A stretch of 64,000 nucleotides of DNA from Gemmatimonadota bacterium (GTDB lineage Bacteria; Gemmatimonadota; Gemmatimonadetes; Gemmatimonadales; GWC2-71-9), in assembly GCA_016713435.1 (NCBI GenBank), contig JADJPD010000001.1, positions 310,001 to 374,000 of the forward strand, given 5' to 3'. A program made the position numbers and the translations under genes. The notes under the pieces were generated by a model. That model saw nothing but the letters and a program-made list of their open reading frames with translations, was not told the origin of the DNA and searched no databases. Of this stretch, positions 16,123 through 24,357 are shown in pieces (positions within the stretch are counted from its first letter, which is position 1; each line of letters opens with the position of its first letter).

Positions 16123-17165
16123 CTACTGGATGGTCACCCCACCGAAGAACGCCGTCGGGTTGCCGACGAAGGCGTCGAACCGGAGCGACGCGTTGTAGTT
16201 CCCCGGCGCGAGCGCCGGGAGCCCCACCTGGAAGCTGTTGCAGAGCGAGGCGCAGACGCTCCCGGCCTGCACCGTCGCCGCCACCTCCGCCCAGGGGCGA
16301 GAAGATCACGCTGAACGGCCCCGGCATGTTGAGGCCGTTGACCACGAAGGTGTGGCTTTGCCCCACGGTGAAGGTGCCCCCGATGCCGCTCGGGATCTGG
16401 TAGCGGGGATAGCGCCAGGCGCGCAGCACCCGGCTGCTGCTGCGGCCGCGGGCGGAGAAGTTCACCGTCACGTACGCGGTGTCGTCCACCGGGCTGACGG
16501 GGGCGTACCCCGCAGAATAGACCTTGGTGGGCAGGCGGAAATAGAGCGACGCCTGGTTCTCGAGGCCGAAGTTGAGGCCGGGCACCGAGCCTGGCGTGAA
16601 GACGCTGTCCACGGTCACCCCGTCCCCATCCACGCTCAGGGTGAGGCTGGCCGGCCCCGCGCCGGGCGGGAGGCCGTAGACGTCGAGCTTGATGGAGTCG
16701 CCGGCGCGGATGGCGTACCCGGGCGCCCCGCCGAAGTCGAAGTTGGTGAAGCCGAGCACTTCGGGCTGGAAGGCGAAGTAGGTGGTGTCGGCCGAGGTGG
16801 TGGTGTCGCCGTTGACGATCACGCGCACGCGCCCGCGCTGCGGCCGGGTGCCCAGGGGGTAGTTCCAGGGCAGGTCCACGGTAAGCTGAGTGGTGGTCGC
16901 GGCCGTGACCTGCATGGGGAAGGTGGTCTTGTCGCAGAACGACCCGCAGTTGACCAGTTCCACCTGGTTCTCGGCCAGCACGGTGCTGAAGCCGGTGCCG
17001 GTGATGGTCATCGACTCGCCGAGGAAGGGGAGCGTCGGGGACCAGTCGGTGATGGTCGGTCCCCACCGCCCCCGCCGCCGCCCCCGCCTCCCCCCCGCCA
17101 TTCGGTCCGGTGCCGCCCCCGCCGCAGGCGGCCACGAGGGCCGCCGTCAGACAGAGTGACGCCAC
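16123..17165 (-). pseudogene. IPT/TIG-domain lipoprotein, two frameshifts
   Basis: Read on the minus strand, the start (GTG 17165 or a little upstream) encodes a lipoprotein signal with lipobox VAAC followed by a Gly-rich linker. After a frame change in the poly-G stretch around 17060-17100 comes an IPT/TIG domain (PTITDWSPTLPFLGESMTIT) and a beta-rich region to about 16300. A second change near 16290, again in a GGC/GGT run, restores a conserved end with paired Cys (CASLC) finishing in GGVTIQ at 16123. It converges on dapD with six bases between the stops. Function is unknown; it is presumably surface-attached. The shifts may be sequencing errors. Confidence 0.6.
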
Positions 17166-17414
17166 GGCTTGCCTGATCGGCCGGTTCCCGGTATCGGTAG
17201 GAGGACGCTCGTCGCCGGGGGCCGGGGGCGCCGGCCGGAGGCGCCGGCGGGGCCGGCGTGGTGAGGGGCGGCAGCAGCAGGGCCCGCGCCCGGGCGGACC
17301 TGAGGGGGGGTTCGGTGCTCATCGCAACAGACCTCGCTTCGGGAAATGACCGGGGCCGGCATCCCTGGCCGGCCGAGGATTCCCAGTAGGCGCAGAACCC
17401 GGCCCGATCCTGAC

Positions 17415-17990
17415 ATGACCGCTCCTCCCCCCGCCGACGGCACCATCACCGACCTGCTCCTCGCCTGGGGCGCGGGGCGGAGCGAGGCGCTGGACGAGGT
17501 GATGCCGCTCCTCTACGAGGCCATGCGACGCCTCGCGGCGCGCCAGCTGGCGGGGGAGAAGGCCGGACACACCCTGTCGCCCACGGCGCTGGTGAACGAG
17601 GCGTGGCTCCGGCTGGTGGACCAGGGCCGGGTGGGAATCCAGGACCGTGGGCACTTCCTGGCGATCGTGAGCCGCACCATGCGGCGCATCCTCGTGGACC
17701 ACGCGCGGCGGCGGATGGCGGGCAAGCGGGTGGTCCCGGCCCTCCACACCTTCGACCTGGCCGAGGCGGCGACGGCGGACGAGTGGGCGGTGACGGTGAT
17801 CGCGCTCGAGGACGCGCTGGCCCGGCTCGCCACGATCGACGACCGGATGCACCGGGTGGTGGAGTGCCGCTTCTTCGGCGGGCTCACCGAGGAGGAGACC
17901 GCCGCGATTCTCGGCGTCACCGCGCGCACGGTGCACCGCGACTGGCTCAAGGCGCGGAGCTGGCTGCAGCTCGCGCTGGAGGGCGCATGA
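17415..17990 (+). CDS. ECF-type RNA polymerase sigma factor (SfU/TIGR02999-like)
   Basis: A 191-residue sigma factor. The region 2 equivalent includes EALDEVMPLLYEAMRRLAARQL and the characteristic GHTLSPTALVNEAWLRL. Then comes RTMRRILVDHARRR and a region 4 helix-turn-helix, GLTEEETAAILGVTARTVHR. This variant family is typically encoded beside eukaryotic-like Ser/Thr kinases. Here its stop overlaps the kinase start (ATGA), so the two are co-translated and the kinase is its probable regulator. ATG 17415 removes an unrelated Arg/Pro-rich extension. Confidence 0.9.
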   Translation: MTAPPPADGTITDLLLAWGAGRSEALDEVMPLLYEAMRRLAARQLAGEKAGHTLSPTALVNEAWLRLVDQGRVGIQDRGHFLAIVSRTMRRILVDHARRRMAGKRVVPALHTFDLAEAATADEWAVTVIALEDALARLATIDDRMHRVVECRFFGGLTEEETAAILGVTARTVHRDWLKARSWLQLALEGA

Positions 17991-20383
17991 CCCCGCCCGA
18001 CGACGCGCGCTGGCGCCGCGCCTCCGCCCTGGTGGACGAGCTGCTCGACCTGCCCGTTGCGGAGCGGGAGTCCCGGCTCGCCGCCCGCGCGGCCGGTGAT
18101 GCCACCCTGGCGGCGGATGTCCGCGCCTGGCTGGCCGCGCTGGAGCGCGACACCGGACTCCCCGCCGAGTGCCCGCTGCCGCCGGAGGGACTGGCGCGGG
18201 TGGGCCAGCTGGCCCCGGGCACCCGGCTCGGGCCGTGGCGGGTGGTCGAGGTGGCCGGCACCGGCGGGATGGGCACGGTGTACGCCGCGGAGCGCGCTGA
18301 TGGCGCCTTCGAGAAGCGGGTGGCGCTCAAGGTGACGAGCACGGCGCTGGTGGCCGAGCGGGTGGGGCGGCGATTCCTGGCGGAACGGTCCATCCTGGCC
18401 GGGCTCGAGCACCCGAACATCGCGCAGCTGCTCGACGCCGGCGTCACCGACGACGGGCAGCCCTGGTACGCCATGGAGTTCGTGGCGGGCGAACCGCTGG
18501 ACCAGTGGTGCGCGCGGCAGGCCCCCGACCTGGCCACGCGGCTCCGGCTGTTCCGGCAGGTGCTGGCCGCCGTGATGCACGCGCACCGGCGCCTGGTGGT
18601 GCATCGCGACCTCAAGCCCTCCAACGTGCTCGTCACCCCCGACGGCACCGCCAAGCTGCTCGACTTCGGCATCGCCCGGCTCCTCTCCCCCGACGGGGCC
18701 GGCGACGACGGCACCGCCACGGTGGACGCCATGCGGACGCCGGCCTACGCCAGCCCCGAGCAGATCCAGGGCGGGGAGCCGACGGTGGCCACCGACATCT
18801 ATTCGTTAGGCGTGATGCTGTACGAGCTGGTGACCGGGCGGCGGCCCTTCAGCGGGAGCGGCAGCGTGCACGCCCTCGAGGCCGCGATCCTGTCGGCGGA
18901 GCCGCCCGCCCCCTCGGCGGTGGCCCCGCCCCCGCTCCGGCGCGCCCTCCGGGGGGACCTCGACGCCATCATCCTCACCGCCATCGCCAAGGCCCCGGCG
19001 CGCCGCTATCCCTCGGTGGAAGCGCTCGACGGGGACCTGGCCGCGTTCCTGGGTGGCCTGCCGGTGCGGGCGCGCCCGGATAGCTGGGGCTACCGGAGCG
19101 GGCTATTCCTGCGCCGGCACTGGGCGGCGGTGACGGTGGGCGCGCTCGCCGCGACGGCGCTGGTGGTGCTCACGGTGGTGGCCCAGGTGCAGGCGGGTCG
19201 CGCCAGGCGGGAGGCCCAGCGCGCGGAGGAGGTGGCGGGCTTCCTGGTGGGCCTGCTGGAGCTCCCCTACCCGTACGACTCGGGGGGCGGCAGCGGCTCG
19301 CTCCGGGCGCTGCTCGACGCGGGCCTGGCGAAGGTGGACTCGCTGGAACGGGCGGGCCGGCCGGTGGACGTGGAGGTCCTCGAGGCGCTCACCCTCGGCT
19401 ATTCCGGCCTCTCGGCCCACACGCAGGCGGGCCAGGTGGCGCGCCGGGCGCTGGCGCAGCAGCTCCGGGCCCGGGCGCCGGACACGAGCCTCATCGACAG
19501 CCGGATGCTCCTCGGCGTGGAGCTGATGCTGGCCGGGGAGGAGCGGGAGGCGCGGACGGAGGTGACGGCGGCGCTGGCCACCGCGGCGCGGGTCCTGGGC
19601 CCGGCGCACGTGCGGGTGGCGCAGCTGCAGGTGACGCTCGCGGGCATCGAGCGGCGGCTCGGCAACCTCGACGCGGCGGAGCGGGCCGCGAGCGCCGGCA
19701 TCGCCATCCTCGAGCGCGACCCGGTGGGGGCGCGCATCGCGCTGGCGCATGCCCACAACCACCGCGGCCACATCGCGCTGGAACGCGGTGACCTGGCCCG
19801 CGCCGAGGCGGAGCATCGCCGTGCGCTGGCCATCCGCGAACGGGTGGGCGCCAGCCCGCTCGAGGTGGCCACGAGCCTCTCCAACCTGGCCGTGGTGGTG
19901 GCGGAGGCGGGGCGGGTCGCGGAGGGCGAGTCGCTGCTGGCGCGCGCCTGGGGCATCAAGGCGCCCCTGCTCGACTCGCTGAGCCCCGAGCTGAGCGACG
20001 AGATCCGCAACGCCTCGCGCGTGGCCCTGCTCGGCGGCGACGCGCCCCGGGCCCTGGCCCTGGCCCGCTCCGCGCTGGCCCGCTACGAGGCGCGGGCGCC
20101 GAGCGCCCACTGGCGGCTGGTGCCCGTGCACGTGGAGCTGGCGGAAGCGCTGCTCGCCACCGGCGCCCGGCCGGAGGCGGCCCGCTGGTTCCAGGTGGCG
20201 CTCGACACCCTGGCCCGCGCGGTGGACGGGCCCGCCGCCCTCCGCGCCCGCGCGCTCGCCGGCCTGGCCGCCACGGCCCGCGCCGACGGCCATCGCGGCG
20301 CGGCCGAGGCGTGGGCTCGGCGCTGCCGGGAGGAATACGAGGCCCTCGGCCGCCCGGCGGGGCCCTGCGCCGCCGGGAGCTGA
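17987..20383 (+). CDS. Membrane-anchored Ser/Thr protein kinase with C-terminal TPR region
   Basis: A 798-residue protein with a short helical N-terminal domain (1-75), a Hanks-type kinase domain (about 80-350), one membrane helix (about 380-400) and a long C-terminal TPR-like helical repeat region. Kinase motifs: glycine loop GTGGMGTVYAA, VALKV with the ATP-binding Lys, the catalytic loop VVHRDLKPSNVLV, LLDFGIARLL and TPAYASPEQIQGG. The TPR part (for example ALAHAHNHRGHIALERGDL) would sense or scaffold on the far side of the membrane. It is co-translated with the upstream ECF sigma factor, suggesting phosphorylation-controlled transcription. Confidence 0.92.
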   Translation: MTPPDDARWRRASALVDELLDLPVAERESRLAARAAGDATLAADVRAWLAALERDTGLPAECPLPPEGLARVGQLAPGTRLGPWRVVEVAGTGGMGTVYAAERADGAFEKRVALKVTSTALVAERVGRRFLAERSILAGLEHPNIAQLLDAGVTDDGQPWYAMEFVAGEPLDQWCARQAPDLATRLRLFRQVLAAVMHAHRRLVVHRDLKPSNVLVTPDGTAKLLDFGIARLLSPDGAGDDGTATVDAMRTPAYASPEQIQGGEPTVATDIYSLGVMLYELVTGRRPFSGSGSVHALEAAILSAEPPAPSAVAPPPLRRALRGDLDAIILTAIAKAPARRYPSVEALDGDLAAFLGGLPVRARPDSWGYRSGLFLRRHWAAVTVGALAATALVVLTVVAQVQAGRARREAQRAEEVAGFLVGLLELPYPYDSGGGSGSLRALLDAGLAKVDSLERAGRPVDVEVLEALTLGYSGLSAHTQAGQVARRALAQQLRARAPDTSLIDSRMLLGVELMLAGEEREARTEVTAALATAARVLGPAHVRVAQLQVTLAGIERRLGNLDAAERAASAGIAILERDPVGARIALAHAHNHRGHIALERGDLARAEAEHRRALAIRERVGASPLEVATSLSNLAVVVAEAGRVAEGESLLARAWGIKAPLLDSLSPELSDEIRNASRVALLGGDAPRALALARSALARYEARAPSAHWRLVPVHVELAEALLATGARPEAARWFQVALDTLARAVDGPAALRARALAGLAATARADGHRGAAEAWARRCREEYEALGRPAGPCAAGS

Positions 20384-20438
20384 GCCCGGCTATCTTGCGA
20401 GGCGGCCGCAGCACCCCGACCCTCGACCCCATCCCCCC

Positions 20439-20861
20439 ATGCCCGCCCACACCCATTACCTCTGGTTCCACACCCGGCAGCGCCAGGAGATCATCGACAT
20501 CACCGACGAGGTGAGCGCGCAGGTCCGGGCCAGCGGCATCAGGGAAGGTTACGTGCTGGTCTCCGCCATGCACATCAGCGCCTCGGTGTTCGTCAACGAC
20601 CACGAGTCGGGGCTGTGGCACGACATCCTGCACTGGCTGGAGCACACCATCGCGCCGTGGGATCCCGGGCGCTACCGGCACAACGAGACCGGCGAGGACA
20701 ACGCCGCGGCCCACCTCAGGAGCCTCACGATGGGACACGAGGTGATCGTCCCCGTCACCGCCGGCGCGCTGGACCTCGGCCCCTGGCAGCGGGTGTTCTA
20801 TGGCGAGTGGGACGGGCAACGGCGCAAGCGGGTGATCATCAAGGTGCTCGGCGAGCGCTGA
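20439..20861 (+). CDS. YjbQ/UPF0047-family secondary thiamine-phosphate synthase-like protein
   Basis: A 140-residue single-domain protein. The family signature is present as MHISASVFVNDHESG (usual HTTAA-x-x-N-x), NAAAHLRSLTMGHEVIVPV and LGPWQRVFYGEWDGQRRKRV. E. coli YjbQ has weak thiamine-phosphate synthase activity, but the physiological role of the family is unsettled. The gene stands alone between the kinase and a convergent protease gene, followed by a long hairpin. Confidence 0.85.
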   Translation: MPAHTHYLWFHTRQRQEIIDITDEVSAQVRASGIREGYVLVSAMHISASVFVNDHESGLWHDILHWLEHTIAPWDPGRYRHNETGEDNAAAHLRSLTMGHEVIVPVTAGALDLGPWQRVFYGEWDGQRRKRVIIKVLGER

Positions 20862-20890
20862 CCGGGGGCGACCGGCCGCGCCGGACAGAC

Positions 20891-20941
20891 GACAGCGGGG
20901 GGAGCGGGGCGCGACGGCGCCCTGCTCCCCCCGTTGCTGTC
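20891..20941. terminator. Long hairpin between convergent genes
   Basis: Bases from 20891 to about 20913 form a near-perfect stem with about 20916 to 20941 (GACAGC...GCTGTC ends, poly-G against poly-C core). It lies between the stop of yjbQ and the stop of the opposing protease gene. No T-run is visible, so termination could be in either direction or weak. Confidence 0.6.
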
Positions 20942-20954
20942 AGGCAGCGACAGC

Positions 20955-22892
20955 TCAGGGCGCGGCGACGGTCACCGCCGGCAGGGTCACCACCCCGGTG
21001 GACGGCTCCACGCGGAGGGCGCGTCCCGTCGCCGGGAGCCGCACCGCGCCGCCACGGGCAAAGCTCAGGATCTCCCCCGTGGCCGCATCGCGGATGACGG
21101 CCATGGGATAGGCGGGATTCCAGCGCACCTCGGTGCCGCCCGCCGTGGCCGTGGCCGAGATGGCGGCGGCCGGCAGCGGCTGTCCCGGGGCGCGAATGGC
21201 CGACTGCCGCGCCGTCAGCCCCTTCCCCACCAGCCGAAGCCCGGCAAGGCGTGCGCGCTCACCCGCGGAGAGCGGGACGACGTAGGCGAAGTGGTACTCG
21301 TCGCCCTGCGGCAGGTCGGGGACCAGGTCGCCGGCGAAGGAGAAGCTGAAGAGGCGGTTCCCGGCGGCGTCCACGCCCTCCACCTGGTGCGGGCCGGGCA
21401 CGGCGGGCATGCGGGCCGGCGCATCCACCACGAGGCCGGGCTCCAGGATGACGCTGCCGTTGCGGACCCGGCCCCACACCAGAAGCCCCGGCTCCGACCG
21501 CCCGGCCGCCACCGCGGGTGAGCTGCCGCGGTAGTTCAGGATGGCGCTGTAGTTGTAGTCGCTGATCCAGTCGGGATCGCAGTAGCCCATCACGTCGTGG
21601 TAGATCCCCGGCGACTTGAGCAGCATGGTCCCCATGTCGAGCCCCCACGCGCCGATGCTCGCCTGGAAGCTCGGCGTCGAGTAGGACGGGGGGTAGCTGC
21701 CGTCCACGCCGCCCGGGTTGCCGCAGGGCGCGTGCAGCCGGCCGAAGTTGTGCCCCAGCTCGTGCGCGATCACCGAGGGGGCCGAGTTGGGCTTGTCCCA
21801 GGCGATCGACGCCGGCAGCCCCACGTAACCGAGCCCCGCGATCCCGCCGCCGTAGGTGACCTGCAGGATCCCGACGTAGTGGCGCGTGCCGCCCTCGTTG
21901 GTCCGCAGGGCCTGGATCTCCCCCAGGGTCTGGGACCAGGCGCCGTTGGAGTCGTTGGAGACGAACGCGGGCGCGTTGGTGGTGTAGGCCCCGCGCACGT
22001 TCATGCTCACCGCGCCCAGCGGGAGGAGGCGCTGCGTGAAGCCGAAGAGCGAGTCGGCGTTGCTGTTGGAGACCGCGCCGGTCAGGTTGTTGACCGACTG
22101 CCGGACCGGCACGAAGCGGAACAGCAGCTGCGCCACCGGCTGCACCGCCACGGCGGTCGTGCCGCTCGCGGGCCAGGTGTTGTCGCTCTTGTCGGATTCC
22201 GGGGTCTCGTCGTCCGGGTCCACGACCACGGTGAAGCTGAGGCCCTGCACCACGCGGGCGGCGGGGAGCAGCGCGTTCCACGAGTGGGTCAGCTGGGCGG
22301 TGTCCACCGTGGTGGGCACGGTGGCCACGCCCGGGGTGACGTCGATGGAGTCGACCAGCGTGGACGCGGCATAGAGCCGCACCCGCACCCTGGGCGCGGG
22401 GACGCCGGCCGCCGTGGCGGTGGGGAAGATGCGGAGCACCGCCGCCCGGTCCGCCACCATGGGGACCGAGTTGTTGGCGCGCTGGATGGACTGCACCACG
22501 GTGTACCCCGCGACGCTCACGTTGGCGGTGGGCGCGGGGCCGCCGGCGTAGCTCACCTGCAGCAGGCCGGTGTCACGGGCGGCCAGGATGGCCGTGTCCA
22601 CCGCCACCGCGGGGGTCCAGGTCTGGCCCTGGGCCATCACGTAGCGGGCCCGCACCTCGTAGGCGCCGGCGGGGAGGTCGGTGAGGTGCGTGGTGCCGGT
22701 GAGGGCCTGCGTGGAGCCGTCGGGCGCGGTGAGCGTCACGCGGGCGCTGGCGCCGCCGGGCAGGCCGGTGATGTCCACGTCGAGCACCGCCCTGGCGGAC
22801 GGCTCGGTGCCGCCACCGCCGCCGCAGGCCGCCGCAGCGCCGAGCCACAGGCACGCCAGCGCACGCCGCCGGCCAGCACGGGAAGTCACCAC
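20955..22892 (-). CDS. Secreted metzincin-like zinc metalloprotease lipoprotein
   Basis: About 645 residues from GTG 22892, chosen because it follows a GGAGG and gives a short lipoprotein signal (Arg-rich start, lipobox AAAC, then Gly-rich linker). An N-terminal Ig-like/PEGA-like domain is followed by CARDB-like beta-regions (DDETPESDKSDN). The catalytic zinc motif HELGHNFGRLHAPCG matches HExxHxxGxxH, and a downstream Met (HDVMGYCD) fits the metzincin Met-turn. A beta-rich C-terminal domain follows. The likely role is extracellular or surface proteolysis; substrates are unknown. Confidence 0.85.
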   Translation of the reverse strand: MVTSRAGRRRALACLWLGAAAACGGGGGTEPSARAVLDVDITGLPGGASARVTLTAPDGSTQALTGTTHLTDLPAGAYEVRARYVMAQGQTWTPAVAVDTAILAARDTGLLQVSYAGGPAPTANVSVAGYTVVQSIQRANNSVPMVADRAAVLRIFPTATAAGVPAPRVRVRLYAASTLVDSIDVTPGVATVPTTVDTAQLTHSWNALLPAARVVQGLSFTVVVDPDDETPESDKSDNTWPASGTTAVAVQPVAQLLFRFVPVRQSVNNLTGAVSNSNADSLFGFTQRLLPLGAVSMNVRGAYTTNAPAFVSNDSNGAWSQTLGEIQALRTNEGGTRHYVGILQVTYGGGIAGLGYVGLPASIAWDKPNSAPSVIAHELGHNFGRLHAPCGNPGGVDGSYPPSYSTPSFQASIGAWGLDMGTMLLKSPGIYHDVMGYCDPDWISDYNYSAILNYRGSSPAVAAGRSEPGLLVWGRVRNGSVILEPGLVVDAPARMPAVPGPHQVEGVDAAGNRLFSFSFAGDLVPDLPQGDEYHFAYVVPLSAGERARLAGLRLVGKGLTARQSAIRAPGQPLPAAAISATATAGGTEVRWNPAYPMAVIRDAATGEILSFARGGAVRLPATGRALRVEPSTGVVTLPAVTVAAP

Positions 22893-22926
22893 GCACACCT
22901 CCGGGAACGCATTGCGCTCGGATCGG

Positions 22927-22969
22927 GGGAAGCCCACCACCACGGGGGTGCCGGGGCGATGGGCTTCCC
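22927..22969 (-). promoter_or_regulatory. 5'-leader hairpin and possible -10 box upstream of the protease gene
   Basis: A perfect 10-bp inverted repeat (22927-22936 with 22960-22969) lies in the leader of the protease gene, read on the minus strand. A TATATT hexamer at 22970-22975 (minus strand) could be a -10 box, but no convincing -35 box is seen. Confidence 0.35.
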
Positions 22970-23097
22970 AATATATCGGCATTCAGGGGGGAGACACTGA
23001 GCGGCCGGGCCGCCGGGCTCCTGGTGCAATCTGGCGCCGGCGGGCGGGCCGGGCTGTGGCGCCAGTCACGCGCGCCAAGTGCAACGGCCGGAACGAG

Positions 23098-24351
23098 TTA
23101 GGCGGGGATGGGGCTGGCGGACTCGTCGCCCGGGCGGGGGGGCGCGCCGGCGCCCGGCGGGGGGCCCACCACGCGGTTGCGGCCGGAGTTCTTGGCCTCG
23201 AACAGCCGCGCGTCAGCGGTGTCGAGCAGGTCCTCGGCCTGGGTGCCGTCCACGCCGTAGACGGCCACCCCGGCGCTGATGGTCACGTGCACGATCTCGG
23301 GGCGGCGCGGCAGCGACAGCGGCAGCTCTTCCACCTGGCGCCGCAGCGCCTCCACCCGTTCCACCGCGCTGGCCGGGTCCATGCCGGGGAAGAGCGCCAC
23401 GAACTCCTCGCCGCCGTAGCGCACCACGATGTCGCTCTGGCGGATGGTGCCCTGGAGGGCGTGGGCCACCGTGCGGAGCGCCACGTCGCCGGAGGCGTGG
23501 CCGTAGGTGTCGTTGAAGCGCTTGAAGTAGTCCACGTCGATCATGGCCAGCGCCACCGGCTGCCGGTAGCGCCGCGCCCGCGAGAGCTCCGCCTCCACCC
23601 GCTCGTCGAACCAGCTCCGGTTGGGGAGCCCCGTCAGGCGGTCGCTGCGGGACTGGCGGCGGAGCCGCTGGCTCCGGATGATGAGCGCCGCGGCCAGGAT
23701 GGCCATCACCAGCAGGAGCAGGAGCCGCGAGATCTGGGTGGCCCAGTCGAAGGCGCCGTAGCCGTGGACCTCGAGCGCCGGGTCGTGCAGGTCGAAGTAG
23801 TGCGCGGCGATGAGCACCAGCGCGCCGTACTGCAGGATGGCCGCGAGGCCCGCCGAGAGGCTCACGCGCGCATCGTAGCGGAGCGCCGTGGCGCCGATGG
23901 CGATGAAGTACACCTCGAACAGCAGCCGGCTGTTGGTGGTGGTGATGGGCTGGCCGAAGAGCAGGAACGAGCCGAGCCCGGCGCTCACCAGGGTGACGTC
24001 GAGCAGGCTCGTGGCCAGGCCCATCCAGGGCCGGTAGAAATCGTGCCGCAGCAGCAGCTGCACCAGCAGCGAGGCCAGGAACGCCACCACCGTCACCACG
24101 AGCCCGATCATCCCCGCCACGAGGTTGGGGTCGAGGATGATGTTGATGACGGGGATGGGGACCAGCAGCATGATGAGCAGCGTCCGCACCCGCGCCACGA
24201 TGAGCTCACCCTCGGCGCCCGCATCCACCTGCAGCGGGTCCGGCGGCGCGAGCAGGCGCTTCCAGGCGGGGACGTGCGGCGCGGCCTGGGTCAGGTCGGG
24301 AACGACCATGGCCCGGGACTGCCGGCGCGAGTGCTGGTAGGCGATGGACAC
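23098..24351 (-). CDS. Membrane diguanylate cyclase (GGDEF domain)
   Basis: A 417-residue protein starting at GTG 24351 (an internal ATG at 24309 is possible). The N-terminal half holds about six membrane helices. The C-terminal GGDEF domain begins at DRLTGLPNRSWFDERV and includes IDVDYFKRFNDTYGHASGD and the active-site RYGGEEF. An RQSD inhibitory I-site lies five residues before GGEEF, so feedback inhibition by c-di-GMP is expected. The C-terminus is Pro/Gly-rich. It starts six bases from the stop of the upstream ETF-QO gene on the same strand. Confidence 0.92.
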   Translation of the reverse strand: MSIAYQHSRRQSRAMVVPDLTQAAPHVPAWKRLLAPPDPLQVDAGAEGELIVARVRTLLIMLLVPIPVINIILDPNLVAGMIGLVVTVVAFLASLLVQLLLRHDFYRPWMGLATSLLDVTLVSAGLGSFLLFGQPITTTNSRLLFEVYFIAIGATALRYDARVSLSAGLAAILQYGALVLIAAHYFDLHDPALEVHGYGAFDWATQISRLLLLLVMAILAAALIIRSQRLRRQSRSDRLTGLPNRSWFDERVEAELSRARRYRQPVALAMIDVDYFKRFNDTYGHASGDVALRTVAHALQGTIRQSDIVVRYGGEEFVALFPGMDPASAVERVEALRRQVEELPLSLPRRPEIVHVTISAGVAVYGVDGTQAEDLLDTADARLFEAKNSGRNRVVGPPPGAGAPPRPGDESASPIPA

Positions 24352-24357
24352 GCGGCG

